DNA of 64,000 bases, taken from assembly GCA_017590115.1 (NCBI GenBank), contig JAGGNK010006448.1, positions 8,976,099-9,040,098 of the forward strand, read 5' to 3'. The DNA is from Montifringilla adamsi. Lineage: Eukaryota; Chordata; Aves; Passeriformes; Passeridae. Positions within the stretch are counted from its first letter, which is position 1. Each line of letters begins with the position of its first letter. The notes beneath the pieces were generated by a model, which saw only the letters and a list, made by a program, of their open reading frames with translations, ran no database searches and was not told the origin of the DNA. Shown piece by piece: positions 1 to 13,088 of the stretch. The position numbers and the translations under genes were made by a program.

Positions 1-408
1 GTAGTTTTTATTTGTTCATAAGATACAGATCTGTCTTGTTTCCCCAAATGAAAAAATTTAGACTTCAGTTATAATTTAAGTCTTAGCATATCAGTACAAA
101 TTCTATATTTCATTTAATAAGGAGAATGTATAAAATGAGCAGAGCTGCATTTACTGAAGATGGATTACAATCATGCAGAGTTATACATGGATACAGTTAG
201 GATTTGATTGTGTTAGGTTTTATTTCCATGTCACTTTTCTCACCTAATCTCCTGGTCAAGGTGCTTTCAGTTAAAGAATTAACAGGATCAAATTAAACTG
301 GTAATACACATATTTTTAAAATTTATATTTAATTTTAATCAATTTTGAAGTTCCTGATATTGGGTAATCTTATTTCACTTGTTGTCAATCAAATACACGG
401 CCTTCCAC

Positions 409-409
<1 letters not shown>

Positions 410-446
<37 letters not shown>
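410..446. repeat. Poly-A homopolymer (37 A)
   Basis: An uninterrupted run of 37 adenines follows a CCTTCCACC sequence. It could be the tail of an old retroposed insertion, but the 5' flank is not recognisable as a LINE, SINE or processed transcript, so only the homopolymer itself is supported. Confidence 0.95.
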
Positions 447-447
<1 letters not shown>

Positions 448-937
448 CAGATATGAAAACCCTTCATGAGTCTTTAAACAGCAGCCACATAAGGACTTAA
501 ATGTGAATTTATGCATGTCTAACATCTATATTGATACTCTGGCCTGATGTCAGGACCAGTGAAAAATTATCTCCTCAACAATATTACGTAGATTGCTCAT
601 AACAGCAATTTTATTGAGAGATAAAATATCCTGCACTGGTGGAAGCTAAGTAAAAGCCTGAGTGCATTTTATGAATATATGTCATCCACAATAAAAGCCT
701 GGAGCGTAACCAATCAGTCACTAGTCGTCTAGTCTAGAGTGGAGTGCATTATTTACATTCCTCTATATAAGAGCAAGCTCTTCTAAATATATTTTCAGCC
801 TTACTGATAAGAAGGCCTCAGTTTCATGAGAGCTCTTAGGAAAGTCCAGGCCTGTTCCTTGACCAGCATAATAGATTTAGACTAAGTATACCTCAAAATC
901 TGCAAACTGTAGTGTTCACACATTCCATGCTGGGACA

Positions 938-957
938 TGCTCATTAATTAATGAGCA
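938..957. promoter_or_regulatory. Perfect 20-bp palindrome with a homeodomain-like core
   Basis: The sequence tgctcattaattaatgagca equals its own reverse complement. Its centre, ATTAATTAAT, contains overlapping TAAT/ATTA cores of the kind bound by homeodomain dimers. The palindrome is seen directly; any binding role is inference, and an AT-rich palindrome may be neutral. Confidence 0.3.
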
Positions 958-3456
958 AAGATTTTCTTAATTAGCATTAGAAAATAGTGGGTTATGATAT
1001 TTTTTATTCAGACTTCCATAGAAGAATGTTCTATAAAAGATCCAGCAAGACTGAAAATTTTTCTTTATTTCCTGTAACATCTGCACAGGATTATATTGCA
1101 GGAAAGAACCTAAAGTGGTTCATTGGATTCTAATCTAGTAGAATGAGATTGTACATCCATAAATATCTGTCATATAGACTGAAGTTTTTATGCATCTGTC
1201 TTTCATTTCTCTGCTACTCAGATGTAAAATGGGTGTGTAGTCTCCCAGGCTACATTTACATTTACTTTCTGGACATTCTGCAGTGATCTGAAAGGACTGG
1301 ATCCTCAGCTAGCCCATGCTGGTCACCAGGAAATTCACTGTCTTATTAAAGGTTCATTCTAAGGTCAAGTCTTGAAATTGTTGTGCCAAGAACTCCAGTG
1401 ACTTTGGGATTAAGAAGATTTATTGTTCTGTTGACAAAATATAGAACACCTATGAACAAGCTATATTGAGAAAGAAATGTAGGCAAATCGAATGGGAAGA
1501 AAAGTCTCCCATCTGAAAATATCCTCAAATTTAGTGATCACAGGACCTAATCTGATCTGTTTGGCAGGAAATTACTAATTTGCACACAACTTCTCAATGA
1601 GAAAGACAGTATTATTCCATCTTTCTTGCTTGCTCTGAGCAGAAGGAGTATGCATCTGTCTTCTTTCACCTCCAGCTCATAAAAAGGATGGGATGGACAG
1701 CTTCTATATTTGTTATGCATTAATTTACTTCAACAGAACAAGAGTTCAGGTGACCTCATTTCTCCTTTCATTAACTTATCAGCCTGGCATTTTTTCTTAT
1801 GACATTTTTAATCTATGTGGTTTGCTCATTTGTGACTATAAATAAGATTATCTTAAAATAATGCTTCTTGACTTTCAGCATGGCCATTAAGTACCTACTT
1901 CACACACTGAGAAGCTCAATAAAAATTTGCATTGTTATGTTTAGGACATTGAGCTGCTAACAAATTAATTGATAAAAGAACAGAAACACAATTTCTTTGC
2001 CTACATATGTTTTCATGATCAGATTTGCCTTGAAGTCAGTGTGTGAACTATATTTTGTTTATTTTCTGCTTTTAATATTCCTTTTATTTTTTTTTTTAAA
2101 TTAGGGTCCAACAAATTTTTACATTAATTTCTAGAGTTATCTAAATAATTTTATTGAAATATCGTTTTGGCTATTTGAATTCTCAGACACATCAGTACTT
2201 TTAGACACATGAGCTATTTTAAAATCTTAATTAAAAAAAGCAGTTATATAGCTCCCACTTTCAAAATCCATGTTTAGCAAGTTAAACAATGGGGCTTTTG
2301 GGGGGAGCCTTTTTAGTTTCTGTTTTGGTCAAATGAGAGACTTTTAATAGAAGCACCCTGATGCTAATAGGAAACTTTCCAAACTTTTCCCTTTGGTTTC
2401 CCCCCTTAAGAAATTTATAAATAGGAAATATTGCATATTGAAAAAAGTAATCTATTGTTATCAATGAAATCTTAGTAGAGGAACAAAATCCTGTTTAATA
2501 GTACATAGAGATTTTAAAAACCCCAATAAATCCCAGAAAAAATCAGGAATTGCATCTTGAAAATATAGTAAAAGGAAGTATTTTCTGATTTTTACATGTG
2601 AAAAGAATAAAATGTTGCACTAAGGTCTATCAGAGGAATTCTGTTTTCCACCTGTCAACATTGAATATCTTTACATGCAAGAAAATACCAAGCATATGAT
2701 ATTGACAATTTTTATGTATGATAATTTTTAATTCTTTACTGTGTGATTGCATGGGATGTTTTTGATACAGCGTAAAAGGTAAAGCAGTAGTTGTCAAAAG
2801 CTTAAATTGTACAAGTCTGCAACATCTCAAAGGTCTTAGTAAGACCCATCAGATACTGTCTTTCCTTGAGGCTTAAACAAATGTTAGGTTTTGTTGTGTG
2901 CTGGCCAGAAAGAACATTTTATTGACCAGTTAGAAAAGCCACTGATGAGATCACAAAAGTTATGAAGCATCATGAAGCATTGGACATTAGTGAAACTAAA
3001 AGAGCATAAATAAATAAATAAAATCAGACAGAAAATAAAATAAATCCAGCAAGAGGAAATAGCATTGTTCCAAAAATCAACCATCACAACAAAGCAAGAC
3101 AAGTCTTGGAAACAAATCAAAACTGACGTAGGAAAATGAGAAACACAAACACATGGAATGAATCATTCATAAGTTTGTTTGAACACACTAGGGAGCCCTG
3201 TGAAGTTTATAATTCACTTCAGTGAGGTAGAATTAAAATTAGAGACAGGCTTTTAGATGTACTAAGACATTTCATTTGCTAAGTGCCAGAATTTAAGCAC
3301 TATACTGATATTAAATGTAACTGCCCCCCTTTCCTGTCTGAGTTGCCTTTAGCAACTTAGAGGCAACATCTTTCCTGCTTTAGACATCTGAGTTCAGTAG
3401 ATGATTATCAGGCTAGTTACCAGACATGTTGCCTAGGTTTCTTTTACTGTCTTTTA

Positions 3457-3600
3457 ATTAAAAAAAAATCAAACCAAAGAACCAAACCCCCCCCCCCCAA
3501 AAAAATCAAACAAAACAGAAAACAAACAAACAAAACAACAACAACAACAAAACAAACAAACAAACAAACAAACAAAATAAACGCCAAAACCCTCCCCAAC
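3457..3600. repeat. A-rich / CAAA low-complexity tract with a C12 run
   Basis: An A-rich segment includes a run of 12 cytosines at 3487-3498 and a (CAAA)n/(CAA)n section at about 3521-3577. It is simple sequence with no coding or structural role visible. Confidence 0.9.
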
Positions 3601-5349
3601 TGTCAGGCATTTGAAAAATAGTCAAGAAGCAATAATAGGACAACCCAAAGACACAGTTAAGTCTGAACTTTCACTTCTCAGAAATATGTGGTCTAACTAA
3701 AAGTCACACCGTGGGCATCTTCACACTTCCACCCTCAAGATTTCTCTCAAAAGATGTTTAGACACTGCAGTGTAGCTGAGTCTTTTCAAAATTATTACAT
3801 TTGGGGGTGAGGGAGTGAAGCTGACCCTGAGAAAATGGAGAAGAAAGGTGTTGATTTAGTGATGATTTTTTGCCTACTTCTACTTGTAACAATGATTAAA
3901 TATTTAACAGGAAATAAATTTTGTTTTGCCCAAATTGATTTTTTTCCCCCAAGAAAATAATTAGTAGCAATCTCATTGTCTTTATATTCACCTTTGCTTT
4001 GCCATTCCCATTCTTACTATTTTCTACCCTAATCCTGCTGAAGGATGAGAGTGAGCAGGTGGCTAAATAGAAGCTCAGATTTTCTCCAAGGTTAACTGAT
4101 CACAAACAAGTAAATACAAAACGCCACTGTTATTTTCCATGGATATATTCATTGAAAAGCAGGAAAAATATATTTAATATATAAATAATTTATTTTTATC
4201 TTCTCCCTTACTAACAGATTATCTCTAAGTTTACCTAGTTCATTAACAAATTGTGGCAAAGAGATGACAGATTTAATTTTGCTATTTTTCCTCACTTTCA
4301 CAGTATTTCATTCAATTTAACACCTCTTATTTTTTAATAGATGTAGTTGAAATTAAATATTTACAAAACAAATCAGGTGATTTCAGACATGGAAAAACAA
4401 TTTGTTTCTCTTTGGAGCTAATGCTGTTTTGCCATGACCACAAATATGTTACTCTTAACCAATCCGAAAAAACTCAAGTAAACTTCAAATTTTATCCACT
4501 ATCTATATGTCTACCACTTAGTCAATAACTTTTTTTCCCAAAGATTTTAGAATTCATCAGAACAGACTTGTTGAACATTTGGAATTTAGTAAATAATAGG
4601 AATGCCATGTGTTGATTAATATACTGTACACAAAATCAATTTAGTTTTTCTGTTGAGCAAAATTGTCCTTTATTAGCAGTGTGCAGTCAGAGCAAAAAAA
4701 AATACAATTGCTTTTTTAAAGTGTACAATGTTGTGAATTATATTAATTTCAGCTCTTTTGTTTCACACTGGAGAAGAAACATGACAAGCTAGTGACTACA
4801 GTAAACAGTTTTGGCTTGAATTAATAGATGAGTCTCTCAATAGGTACAAAATGTAAATTTGACGGGAATTGCTAAAACATGCTAGAGTTTTCTAATGTAG
4901 ATACTGTCTCCAGGGGAGGAAATATTCTAAATGTCCTTGCATATATCATAGTCTAATGAATATTCAGTATACCTCAGTGGTCTAAAGAGTGAGCAGAGTG
5001 CCTCAGTTATGTTGTAAAGAGAAAATCAGTAATTCAGACAGGCTTTCTTCATAAAACTTGATTTTATGTAGTCTTTTCACTTAGCCACTGCAGCTAAATT
5101 TTAAAATGAATGATTTCTTGGAATTTTTGAATAACTTAAAATCAAATGGGCTTAACATTTGCTAAATTAATGCTTTGAGAAGTGTTTCATGTTGAGTGAA
5201 TTTGCCAAAGCTTTCTGATTTTCTAAAGTTGTCGGTAAAGCCTTTTTTGTTGTTTTGACCTCTTGAGAATATCTTCTTGGTATTTCTCCTGTGCCTGTTA
5301 CTCAGAATATGTAAACAACCATAAGCCCTGTTAGAAGCCTCATCAAATG

Positions 5350-6280
5350 AGCTTTTTGGAGCTCCTTACCAGACTGTGGTACATGAGCAGGGGCTGAGGT
5401 ATCATTGCAGCCACTCAGGGTCCATGGCAGGAGCTGGACTCCCCCAGCCACGTGCCTTGGACAGCCTCAAACTCAGACCTGTTTGCCTTCTCCTCTCCTT
5501 ACTCTCTTCAGTAACTGTGATTAAGCTGCTTACAATTGGGGAGGCAATAAAACCCCCTTATCACTATTGGAGGAGGAAGAGGATTATCCATCCCCACCCA
5601 AGAGCTCTGGTTCTCAGTGGGAACACTTCAATTATTTGGAGTTTTTCCAAGTTACCCTTCTCTTCCTCCAGTTTCTGTACTTTTTTTCCATGAAAAAACA
5701 ACATAAAAAGGAACAAGTCCACAACAATGCCTTCTATTAGGGAACCAGGGAGTTTTTATTTCTTATCCTATTCTTACTTCATTGCCTAAAAATTTTGCCA
5801 AGTCTAATCCCCCTGCATTCACATTTTAGGATCTAGAAAAAAAACCTGAGCAATGCCTGCCACAAGGGCACCCCTTGCTGCACCAAGCTTTTTTTGAGGG
5901 CAATGTCCTGACGTAGTCTCAAATCCCGGCCCCTAATACCCACAGAAATCATAGTACGGTAAACTTTGGTCTGAGAAGTTGGTATCCCATTGCCGATGGT
6001 AAAATTCACTACTGATTTAACAGGACTCTTGACCAAGAGAGAAATGAGACAGGCTGGGAGTAAGGCTGGGTGAGTCAGCATTGGTGTCCCCATCCATACA
6101 GTGCTGGTGGCTGGTTACTGTGAGATTTTCCGCACATTTCTCTCAGATACTAGGATTGCCTACTCTGCAATGTTGCAGATCACCTTTCGGGTCCATGTTC
6201 TTATTATTATTATTTTTATTAGGTAAAAGTGGAAATGGTTTCCTACACTTTATTTTAGTGGGTAATGCTTTCACCTGAGA
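5350..6280. other. Less AT-rich block of unknown identity
   Basis: This roughly 0.9-kb block is noticeably richer in G and C than both flanks. It contains C/T-rich stretches near 5460-5520 and 5550-5600 and a 86-codon minus-strand open frame at 5833-6093. The composition and sharp contrast resemble an old interspersed-repeat insertion, possibly LTR-like. However, I recognise no family, find no target-site duplication, and do not recognise any protein in either strand. Its identity is unresolved. Confidence 0.35.
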
Positions 6281-7999
6281 TTTAAATTTCAAACAGTCTT
6301 TAGTTCAAAAGAACTGGGGTTACTGAGTAAATGCACCATCTGTAACTAGGGATCTACAACACATTACTTTCCCCTGAGTATAGTTTGGATTCTTATTTGC
6401 TGAATTTAAAAGTACTTTCCTTATAACCCCCTGGGTGACTGCAGCTTTTGAAACAAACTAGGCAAACAAAAAAAGCTCTTTTCTTTATGCCAAACTTTTG
6501 CTACAGCTGTGAGGGATATCTGTTTAACAATACTAAATTAACTATAACATTTTAAAAAGAATGGTGAAAATTGTATTGTTCAAGGTTGCACATTCGTATT
6601 GCTGAAATATTATCCAACTTTTCAAATGCCAGATCTTGCAGTATGTATCAGACTATAAAAAATGTTAATATTTATAATGATAGAACTAGAAATGGGAAAT
6701 AAACTGAGGTAATCAATGCCAGAATTAAAAGAACACAAACTAGGTGGAAACAAAATGAAAACAAAGTGATAAATTATAATCAAAAAAACCCTCTCTGAAT
6801 ATAATTGGATTTGATGAACAGTCAGATTGTCACTATAGATACATTCCAACAAAAATATTTAAATAGTGTTTTCTATGTTATATTGAATTAATATGTAAAA
6901 TATGCTTACATAAATATTCAGACTATTTTTATTAAACTAGATTTATCATTTTCAGCTGTTGAGGGAAAAATTGCTATTTCTTCAGTTATTCAGCTGCAGT
7001 CAGCTTTAGAGAGTAATCAAGAATATCTGTTACAATTATGTCACAGTTAACATTAACAATCAACTGAGTACAGTTGTAAAACATTTCTAGAAGTACTAAA
7101 CTATAATACGGAAAAGTTCATATAATTTTTTTTCTATTCTGATCAAGTAATTAGATCTTGTAAAATAAATTTCATGTAACAAATATTTTCTAAATATTAT
7201 CAATCATGTATATCCTAGTAACATGGAGTTTTAAAACTCCCTTACACCTAGTAGTCCCAAAGGTAAAAATTTTGTTCACTTCTAGAAGCATATGCATTAC
7301 CTACTTTTCAATAGTTTATTTTTGGAATAATGTTTAACCTACTTATTAAAACCTGTATAATGGCATGGGTAACACATTCCTTCAGAATAATTCTCTTCAA
7401 AATTATTAGATGAGTAATGAAGTGCAGTAAACTGTGATCACATGACTAGCAGATAAAGTTCCTAGAGAATTAATGTTATTTTTTCTAAATCTGTTTCAAA
7501 TATGTTAATAATGATTTAATCAGACAGCTTCCTTCCTTAGTCAGAAGCCAAGCTACATGCTTCACTGATGAAAAATTATGTTTTGAATGTATTAGAAAAT
7601 TGAATGTGCTCTGTGGTATTCTTTATTCTTTGATTTGGCTTCATTGTACAGTGGTAATGAAATTTAATTATGACAATAATTCAATTATTAGTAAACTTAG
7701 GGTGACAGCAGGTCAGCTAGAAGGAACTGGAAGTTTCCAATTCAGCAATTACATGGTTAAATCAAGATTAAAAGAGAAACAAAGAGGGACTTCTGGAATA
7801 ATTGGCAAATCGAAGATTTAAAAATTACTTACAGAATAAATTTATTTCCTGGAATAAATTAGCATATTCTTATACATATAATACTTTGGCTTAGACATTG
7901 TATTTTAAAGTTTTTGTACAGGATTAATATCTGTCTTATTTTTGCCCTGGGTAATGTTTTACCCTGGATGCTGTTTGGAAACCTGGGAAAAGTGCCTAC

Positions 8000-8200
8000 A
8001 GCAGATTGAACTAATTACAGAACTGCCCCAGCTGGTGAGAAGAATTTTGTTCTGTTTCACAGCTGAGACTTAATGCAGGATGCTAATGGCTACAGAGAAA
8101 CTAACTTGAGTTATAATCCCCAATTAAATCTCCCTCTGTAGTAATTAATTAAGAGCAATGCAACTGCAAATTGTTCTCATTCTAACTTATATAAATCATA
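8000..8200. promoter_or_regulatory. Candidate conserved noncoding / enhancer-like segment
   Basis: The segment has mixed, non-repetitive composition with clustered motif-like words. These include an E-box-like CCCCAGCTGGTG, CACAGCTGAG, TAATGGCTA, and a TAATTAATTA homeodomain-like core near 8142-8151. There is no simple repeat, no frame and no TE signature. The motif words are seen; conservation and function are inference and need a cross-species alignment. Confidence 0.2.
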
Positions 8201-11006
8201 TACAGAATAAAGAAAACAATAATTATTTTAAAAAACTGTACCCGGAATATACCGTTGGATTCTTAAGCATGAATTTAAAGTAAGTGAAAGATGTGACATT
8301 TTTTAGAGAAGGACTGGTGGAATGGCCATCCTTCCTTTTTGTCTAAGCATGTCCTACCCTAAACCAGGACAGCATCATTCAGGTTGCACTATTCTTGCAA
8401 TGCATTAAAAACACTAATAAACTGGAGATTGGGAAATACAAGAAAAGGAAAATTAGCATGCTTTAAAATCTCAACCATTACAGTAGAACTGATGTCATAG
8501 TAGTTCTATGTTTTGTTGTACCTACATATAGTACAGTTTTGAGGAAACAAGGAACTTGTTTAAGCTGAATTTCATGTTGTCCTGAACATACTTGGTGAAT
8601 TTACAGGTGTATAGGAACATATCTATCAATCATTCTGTGTGATATTCAGTTTCTAGACATGAAATTCTGAAGCACACATGTGGTTTCGGGCCCATCCATT
8701 CTATTATAGTGTTACTGATTTTTACCAAAAAAAAACCACAAACAAACAAAGAGAAGTTTACAAATTTAATTTATTTTAAAATAAGGTTTTCAGTAAAAAG
8801 CCCAAAAGTTTCCCAGTAAACTTGCACAAGCTTGGGAGCTCCCTATATCCCGAATAACAGCACCTTTTAGCCTGGACTGCTAATTACTATTACTATTTTG
8901 GGTTTTTGAAATGAATACTGATTATTATTGAGGTTCAGGACAAAGCCATTCTCTTAAATTCTGACTATAGTCTCCTTTTATACATATACACAAAAGGAAA
9001 ATATTCAGTGATGAATTCTACACTTGACCTAAATACTGCCCTTTTAATATAATCTCTTCCTTATCACTTCAGCTCAGACTATCACTCTGGTATTTGGAAA
9101 ACAGGCTAATTTAATGATTTGTGTTAAACCCTTGTCCTAAAAGAATGAAACGGTTGATGATAAAATGAACTGATAGGCAAATTTCATGATGCATTGACAA
9201 CTTCTCCCCCATAGTTTATTATGTATTTTTCTTGTTTTTCTTCAAATTGCAGACAACATCTTTGTAAAGAAATATTTCTTTGCCACCTAATTACCCTTAC
9301 AAGTTTGTTTTTCTTTTTTTATTTTAGTTTTGTATGACTTCACATAAAATACAGTTTTACTCCAATTAATAAAACTATAAAATCATTAAGAAAAAGCTAT
9401 AGATAGTTAGAACAATATACTTGGTCAAAAATTAAGTCAGTTAGATGAGATTGGATTAAATACAACACACATTTAACAAATATAGATCATGTCGAGTTTA
9501 ACTACTACATTCTTAGACAGGATAATTGATTTTTTTTTTTTTTCACAGTTGTAAAATATTCTTGATCTAATCTTCCTAGACATCAATAAAGACTTTGGTA
9601 CACTGCCACATTACTAGGAAAGCTGGGGAAAGTAGAGATTCGTAAAACAAAAAAAGGGATTGCTCAAAGGGAAAGATACAGTTGAAAATTATGAAAGGGG
9701 ACAACAAGTTTATTTGTCCAGGAAGAGGTTCCTCAGCAGCCTGATTAATATTTAATATTTTTACCAATGATTTTTAGTAAAACAATGGTTTAAAAGTTAA
9801 TAAAATTGCTGACAGACAATAAGGAAGCAGTAATACTTTGGATGATTGGAATATTATTATATTATGTTGAGAACCTTATTTATTATCCAGAAATGTAGAT
9901 CACACACTCTGACATCAAAAAAATTGTTTCTCTTACAATATGGAGCCCCTTCATTTAGGAAAGAGAAGAATTGAAGAATACAGCTATGTGTGTAAACCAT
10001 TCAGGGGATGCTATAAGTTTCAAGGTACAACAAGGCTGGGAAAACAGCAAAGATGTCCTCAGAGCATATTCTATATAAATATTTACAATCATTTAGTACC
10101 AAGAGAACTTGATTTTTTTAAAAATTAGTTTAATGACTGTATATAACACAATTGCTGTTCAATTTACTGGTGTACTTTACATAATTTTTTTCTTGCAACA
10201 ATCAAATTTTTTTTCAGATGACCTTTAAAGAAACCCTCTCTCCCTTTAGAGGCTTTTTCTGCCTCCTATGTTTGAGAAGTGTCTCATAACTACAGTTCTC
10301 TTTTTATTTTATTAAATGAATAGTAATTATATAGAAATACAGAAAATACTTCATTATCATTGTAATTGGAACATAATAGAAAGTGAACAGTTCAGAACCA
10401 CCACCTACTTCTTTTCTAGTCTTTGAGCTCTGATTCCTTTTCCTCTGCATCTCTTCCTGGTCTTAACTTCTTAATATAGCAAGCATTTTGATTTTATTCA
10501 TTATAGACAGTAACAAATCTTATAATTTTGCAGACAATAGTTAGATGACACAAAACATTTAAAATTCTAAATACAGATAAATGTTGTATATCTTAGCACA
10601 TTTGTATGTATAGATAAATTATATTTTTCTGCCTCTAAATAACATCTTCCCTTGTGACATTGGAAGAGTCTTCTTTACTCAAGGCCTTGCAATCTGTGTC
10701 TTCTCCTATCTTCTTTATGGTGTGAAAATCTTCAGAATTCAGTTAAAACATCATGTTTGACCCATTAAAATTTACCATGTAGAGTAATTGCTTCTGTAGC
10801 AAAATTCCAATCTTCCTTCCTCAGGCATCCCTTTAAATTTTCTTCTCAGTCTGCATCTTCCCAGGTTATTTTACCCTGTAATGCGACTAGCATTACCCAG
10901 AGCTAAAAAAGAGTGATTCTTAATCTGTGCTGAAATGTGTGATTTTGATATTCCTTATTTTTACTGTTCATATTCATAGATGAGTAAGTAAGACTTGATT
11001 GTAAGT

Positions 11007-11085
11007 AATATATATTTATCATATATTAATTATATTATTATAATATACTATAAACTATATACTATATAATATATATTTTATATTT
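11007..11085. repeat. TA-rich low-complexity tract
   Basis: Nearly pure A/T with imperfect TATATA and ATATTA repeats. It probably expands and contracts by slippage and has no other visible function. Confidence 0.85.
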
Positions 11086-12983
11086 ACAGGCGATAATAAA
11101 ATCTGGCCTCTATTTTTTGTACATGAAATTATAGGAGGTGTCATTTCAGACTGCTTATTTGTTCATTTTGTCACAGCTTGGACCTAAAATGCACTTTAAT
11201 ATGGAGCCTGAAGCTTATTTGTTTTTGAGTTCTTTCAGTTGCCATTAATGTTTCAGAGATTAAGCTCTCTGCAAAAATCCAGTTTAGCTGCATTATTTTA
11301 TTTTTAATGATTTCTTAAAGTTTTTGTAAATTATTGTTTCAATAGAAAACATAACTGTGTTGTTTCATTTATCATTTCTCATTAGATGAATAATTTTTAT
11401 TATACTGGAATTGAAATAGTAGATAATAACTTGTCCTCTATGAGTTAAGTGCAAACAATCTGATCTATGCTTTTGTCATACTTCAACTTAATTGCTAGGC
11501 TAAAGGTTTCTGCTAGCTGGCAGGTTTAATAGTGAATGTCCTCCCAGCTCTCATTTTTCAGTGGACTGCCTGTAATTTTTCAGCTCTGCAAAGTGAAAGG
11601 ATTGTTTTTTAAAATTAGATTATGCTAAAAAAAAAAAAAAAAGAGAACTTCTTATTGTCTGTTGCTGACTTCCTTCCTAATCCTTCTAAACAAAATAATT
11701 TCCTTGTAAAGTCTGATGTAACAAACTGTATTTGGATGATTAGAAATTACACTGCAGGAGTTAAACACTAGAAGAGCAAAATACCAAATGGTCTTAAGAG
11801 AAAGTTTTCGCTTGCTTTTTACACCCAGTTCTCTTCTCTTAAGTGATAGCTACAGATGTAGCTAAAACTGTTTTTGGTGAAATGTAACCCCCACCCAAAC
11901 ATAAAAATTATGTCATACTGCCACAGGGGAATAGTACCTGCCTAAGGGAGGACCAAGTCTCAATGCATCATACAGTTGCTTTAAAGACTGGTTAATATAA
12001 CTGAGACAGAAATCATGCTTATATACAATGCTATTTCATTTTCATAAGTGTTCTAGTGTCATGGTGATTTTTTGTTGACTGGCTCAGATTGCATTTCCTC
12101 TGTATTGATGGCAAATGTTACAAATCACCTGATGCTGCCATGTTTCTCAGCAATGGAAATTACTGCCAGCAGAAATCACAGTTGTATTTGCCATGTATTC
12201 TTTATTCTTTCATGTCAAAATGAGAATCTTTTCCCCATGACCACTTTTATATCACTTTTCATGAAAAGAATACTTACATTTGTTCTAATGTTCTTTTAAA
12301 ATAATTGGTCTGGAATTGCAGCTTATGAACCAATCTTCAAATTCCAGTAAGTGTATGAGATGAATAGGTCTTTTTGAGGCCAAACCCATTTATCACATCA
12401 CTGCTTTAATACAAAATCCTTTAGTCTTCTGGCTGATCACTTAGTCTGCAAGAGGAAGTGCTGATAAAAGCAGCTTCTGGTATGAGAAGGAAAAGCTGAA
12501 ACGTGGTCATGAAGCAAAGACATTTATATCACTATGCATGTCAGATATGGGAGGGGAGGGAGGGTGGGGGAAGGTGCCATAATGTGTTTCTATAAATAGT
12601 ACGGAAAGTGGAATAATAGACACTACACTCCAATGCCCCGCTGACAGAAATTATATGGGAAGCTGGGACAGACGGTAACTTTTATATAAGATAGATTAAC
12701 CAAGGGAGATAAGAATGAATTTTCATAAACTTAGTGTTTCTCTCAAGACATGAAGGAGAACTGGAAAATAACAAGTCTGCAGAAAGGAGAAATAGAAGTC
12801 AGGAAAAGGTAAAGAATAAAAGAGAATGCCACTTTTACTTTGAAAAACAGAAAATAATGTAGCATTTAAATATTCAAGGCAGAGAAAGAATTTTAAAAAA
12901 TATGTTCTCTGGGTCTTAAACTGAATAAACTTCACCCAGATTACATAAATAATACTATATGATGCCAAATTTACAGGTTTTAC

Positions 12984-13088
12984 GTATTTAAGATGGCAAA
13001 GTAAATCAGCCTTGCCTCTGTGCCTCATGAGATCATTGAACTCCTCCTTCTCAAAGACATGTCTAAACATGGGAAGCAGAGAGGTCAT
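12984..13088 (-). other. Exon-like segment, identity unknown
   Basis: Read on the minus strand, a pyrimidine-rich run ending in TTTGTTACAG (AG at 13089-13090) is followed by 105 bases (35 codons) with no stop in one frame. A donor-like GTAAAA follows at 13083-12982 side (GT at 12983-12982). The peptide begins MTSLLPMFRHVF and has mixed, charged composition (EKEEF, RHRGKADLL), unlike the F/L/I-rich translations around it. The other two frames are closed. A second GT nine bases further on would add three codons. I do not recognise the protein. It could be a real internal exon of a gene on the minus strand, a noncoding-RNA exon, or chance; no partner exon was found in the window. Confidence 0.3.

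Larger units (their letters stand above)
1..5340. other. AT-rich gene-free stretch
   Basis: No gene is visible. Open frames are short and their translations are rich in F, L, I, K and N, as expected of random AT-rich DNA. The stretch holds a poly-A run, an A/CAAA-rich tract, a short AAAT run near 3007-3025 and a perfect palindrome at 938-957, each listed separately. No CR1 tail or LTR signature was recognised. Confidence 0.7.
6281..12983. other. AT-rich gene-free stretch
   Basis: No gene was recognised. Simple sequence includes T runs at 9530-9543, a TA-rich tract at about 11007-11085 and an A run at 11627-11642. A segment at 8000-8200 is listed separately as an enhancer-like candidate. Open frames such as 12072-12299 (+) have no recognisable product. 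Confidence 0.65.

Noticed and set aside
410..446. Poly-A as the tail of a processed pseudogene
   Set aside because: No coding or transcript-like sequence is recognisable upstream and no flanking duplication was found.
5376..5693. 105-codon plus-strand frame as a gene
   Set aside because: No domain, no splice context and no recognisable similarity; it sits in the unidentified, repeat-like block.
6255..6330. tRNA-like sequence (GTGGGTAATGC...TAGTTCAAAAG)
   Set aside because: Words resembling A and B boxes occur, but no cloverleaf stems could be paired; GGTTCAAATC-type B-box is not matched.
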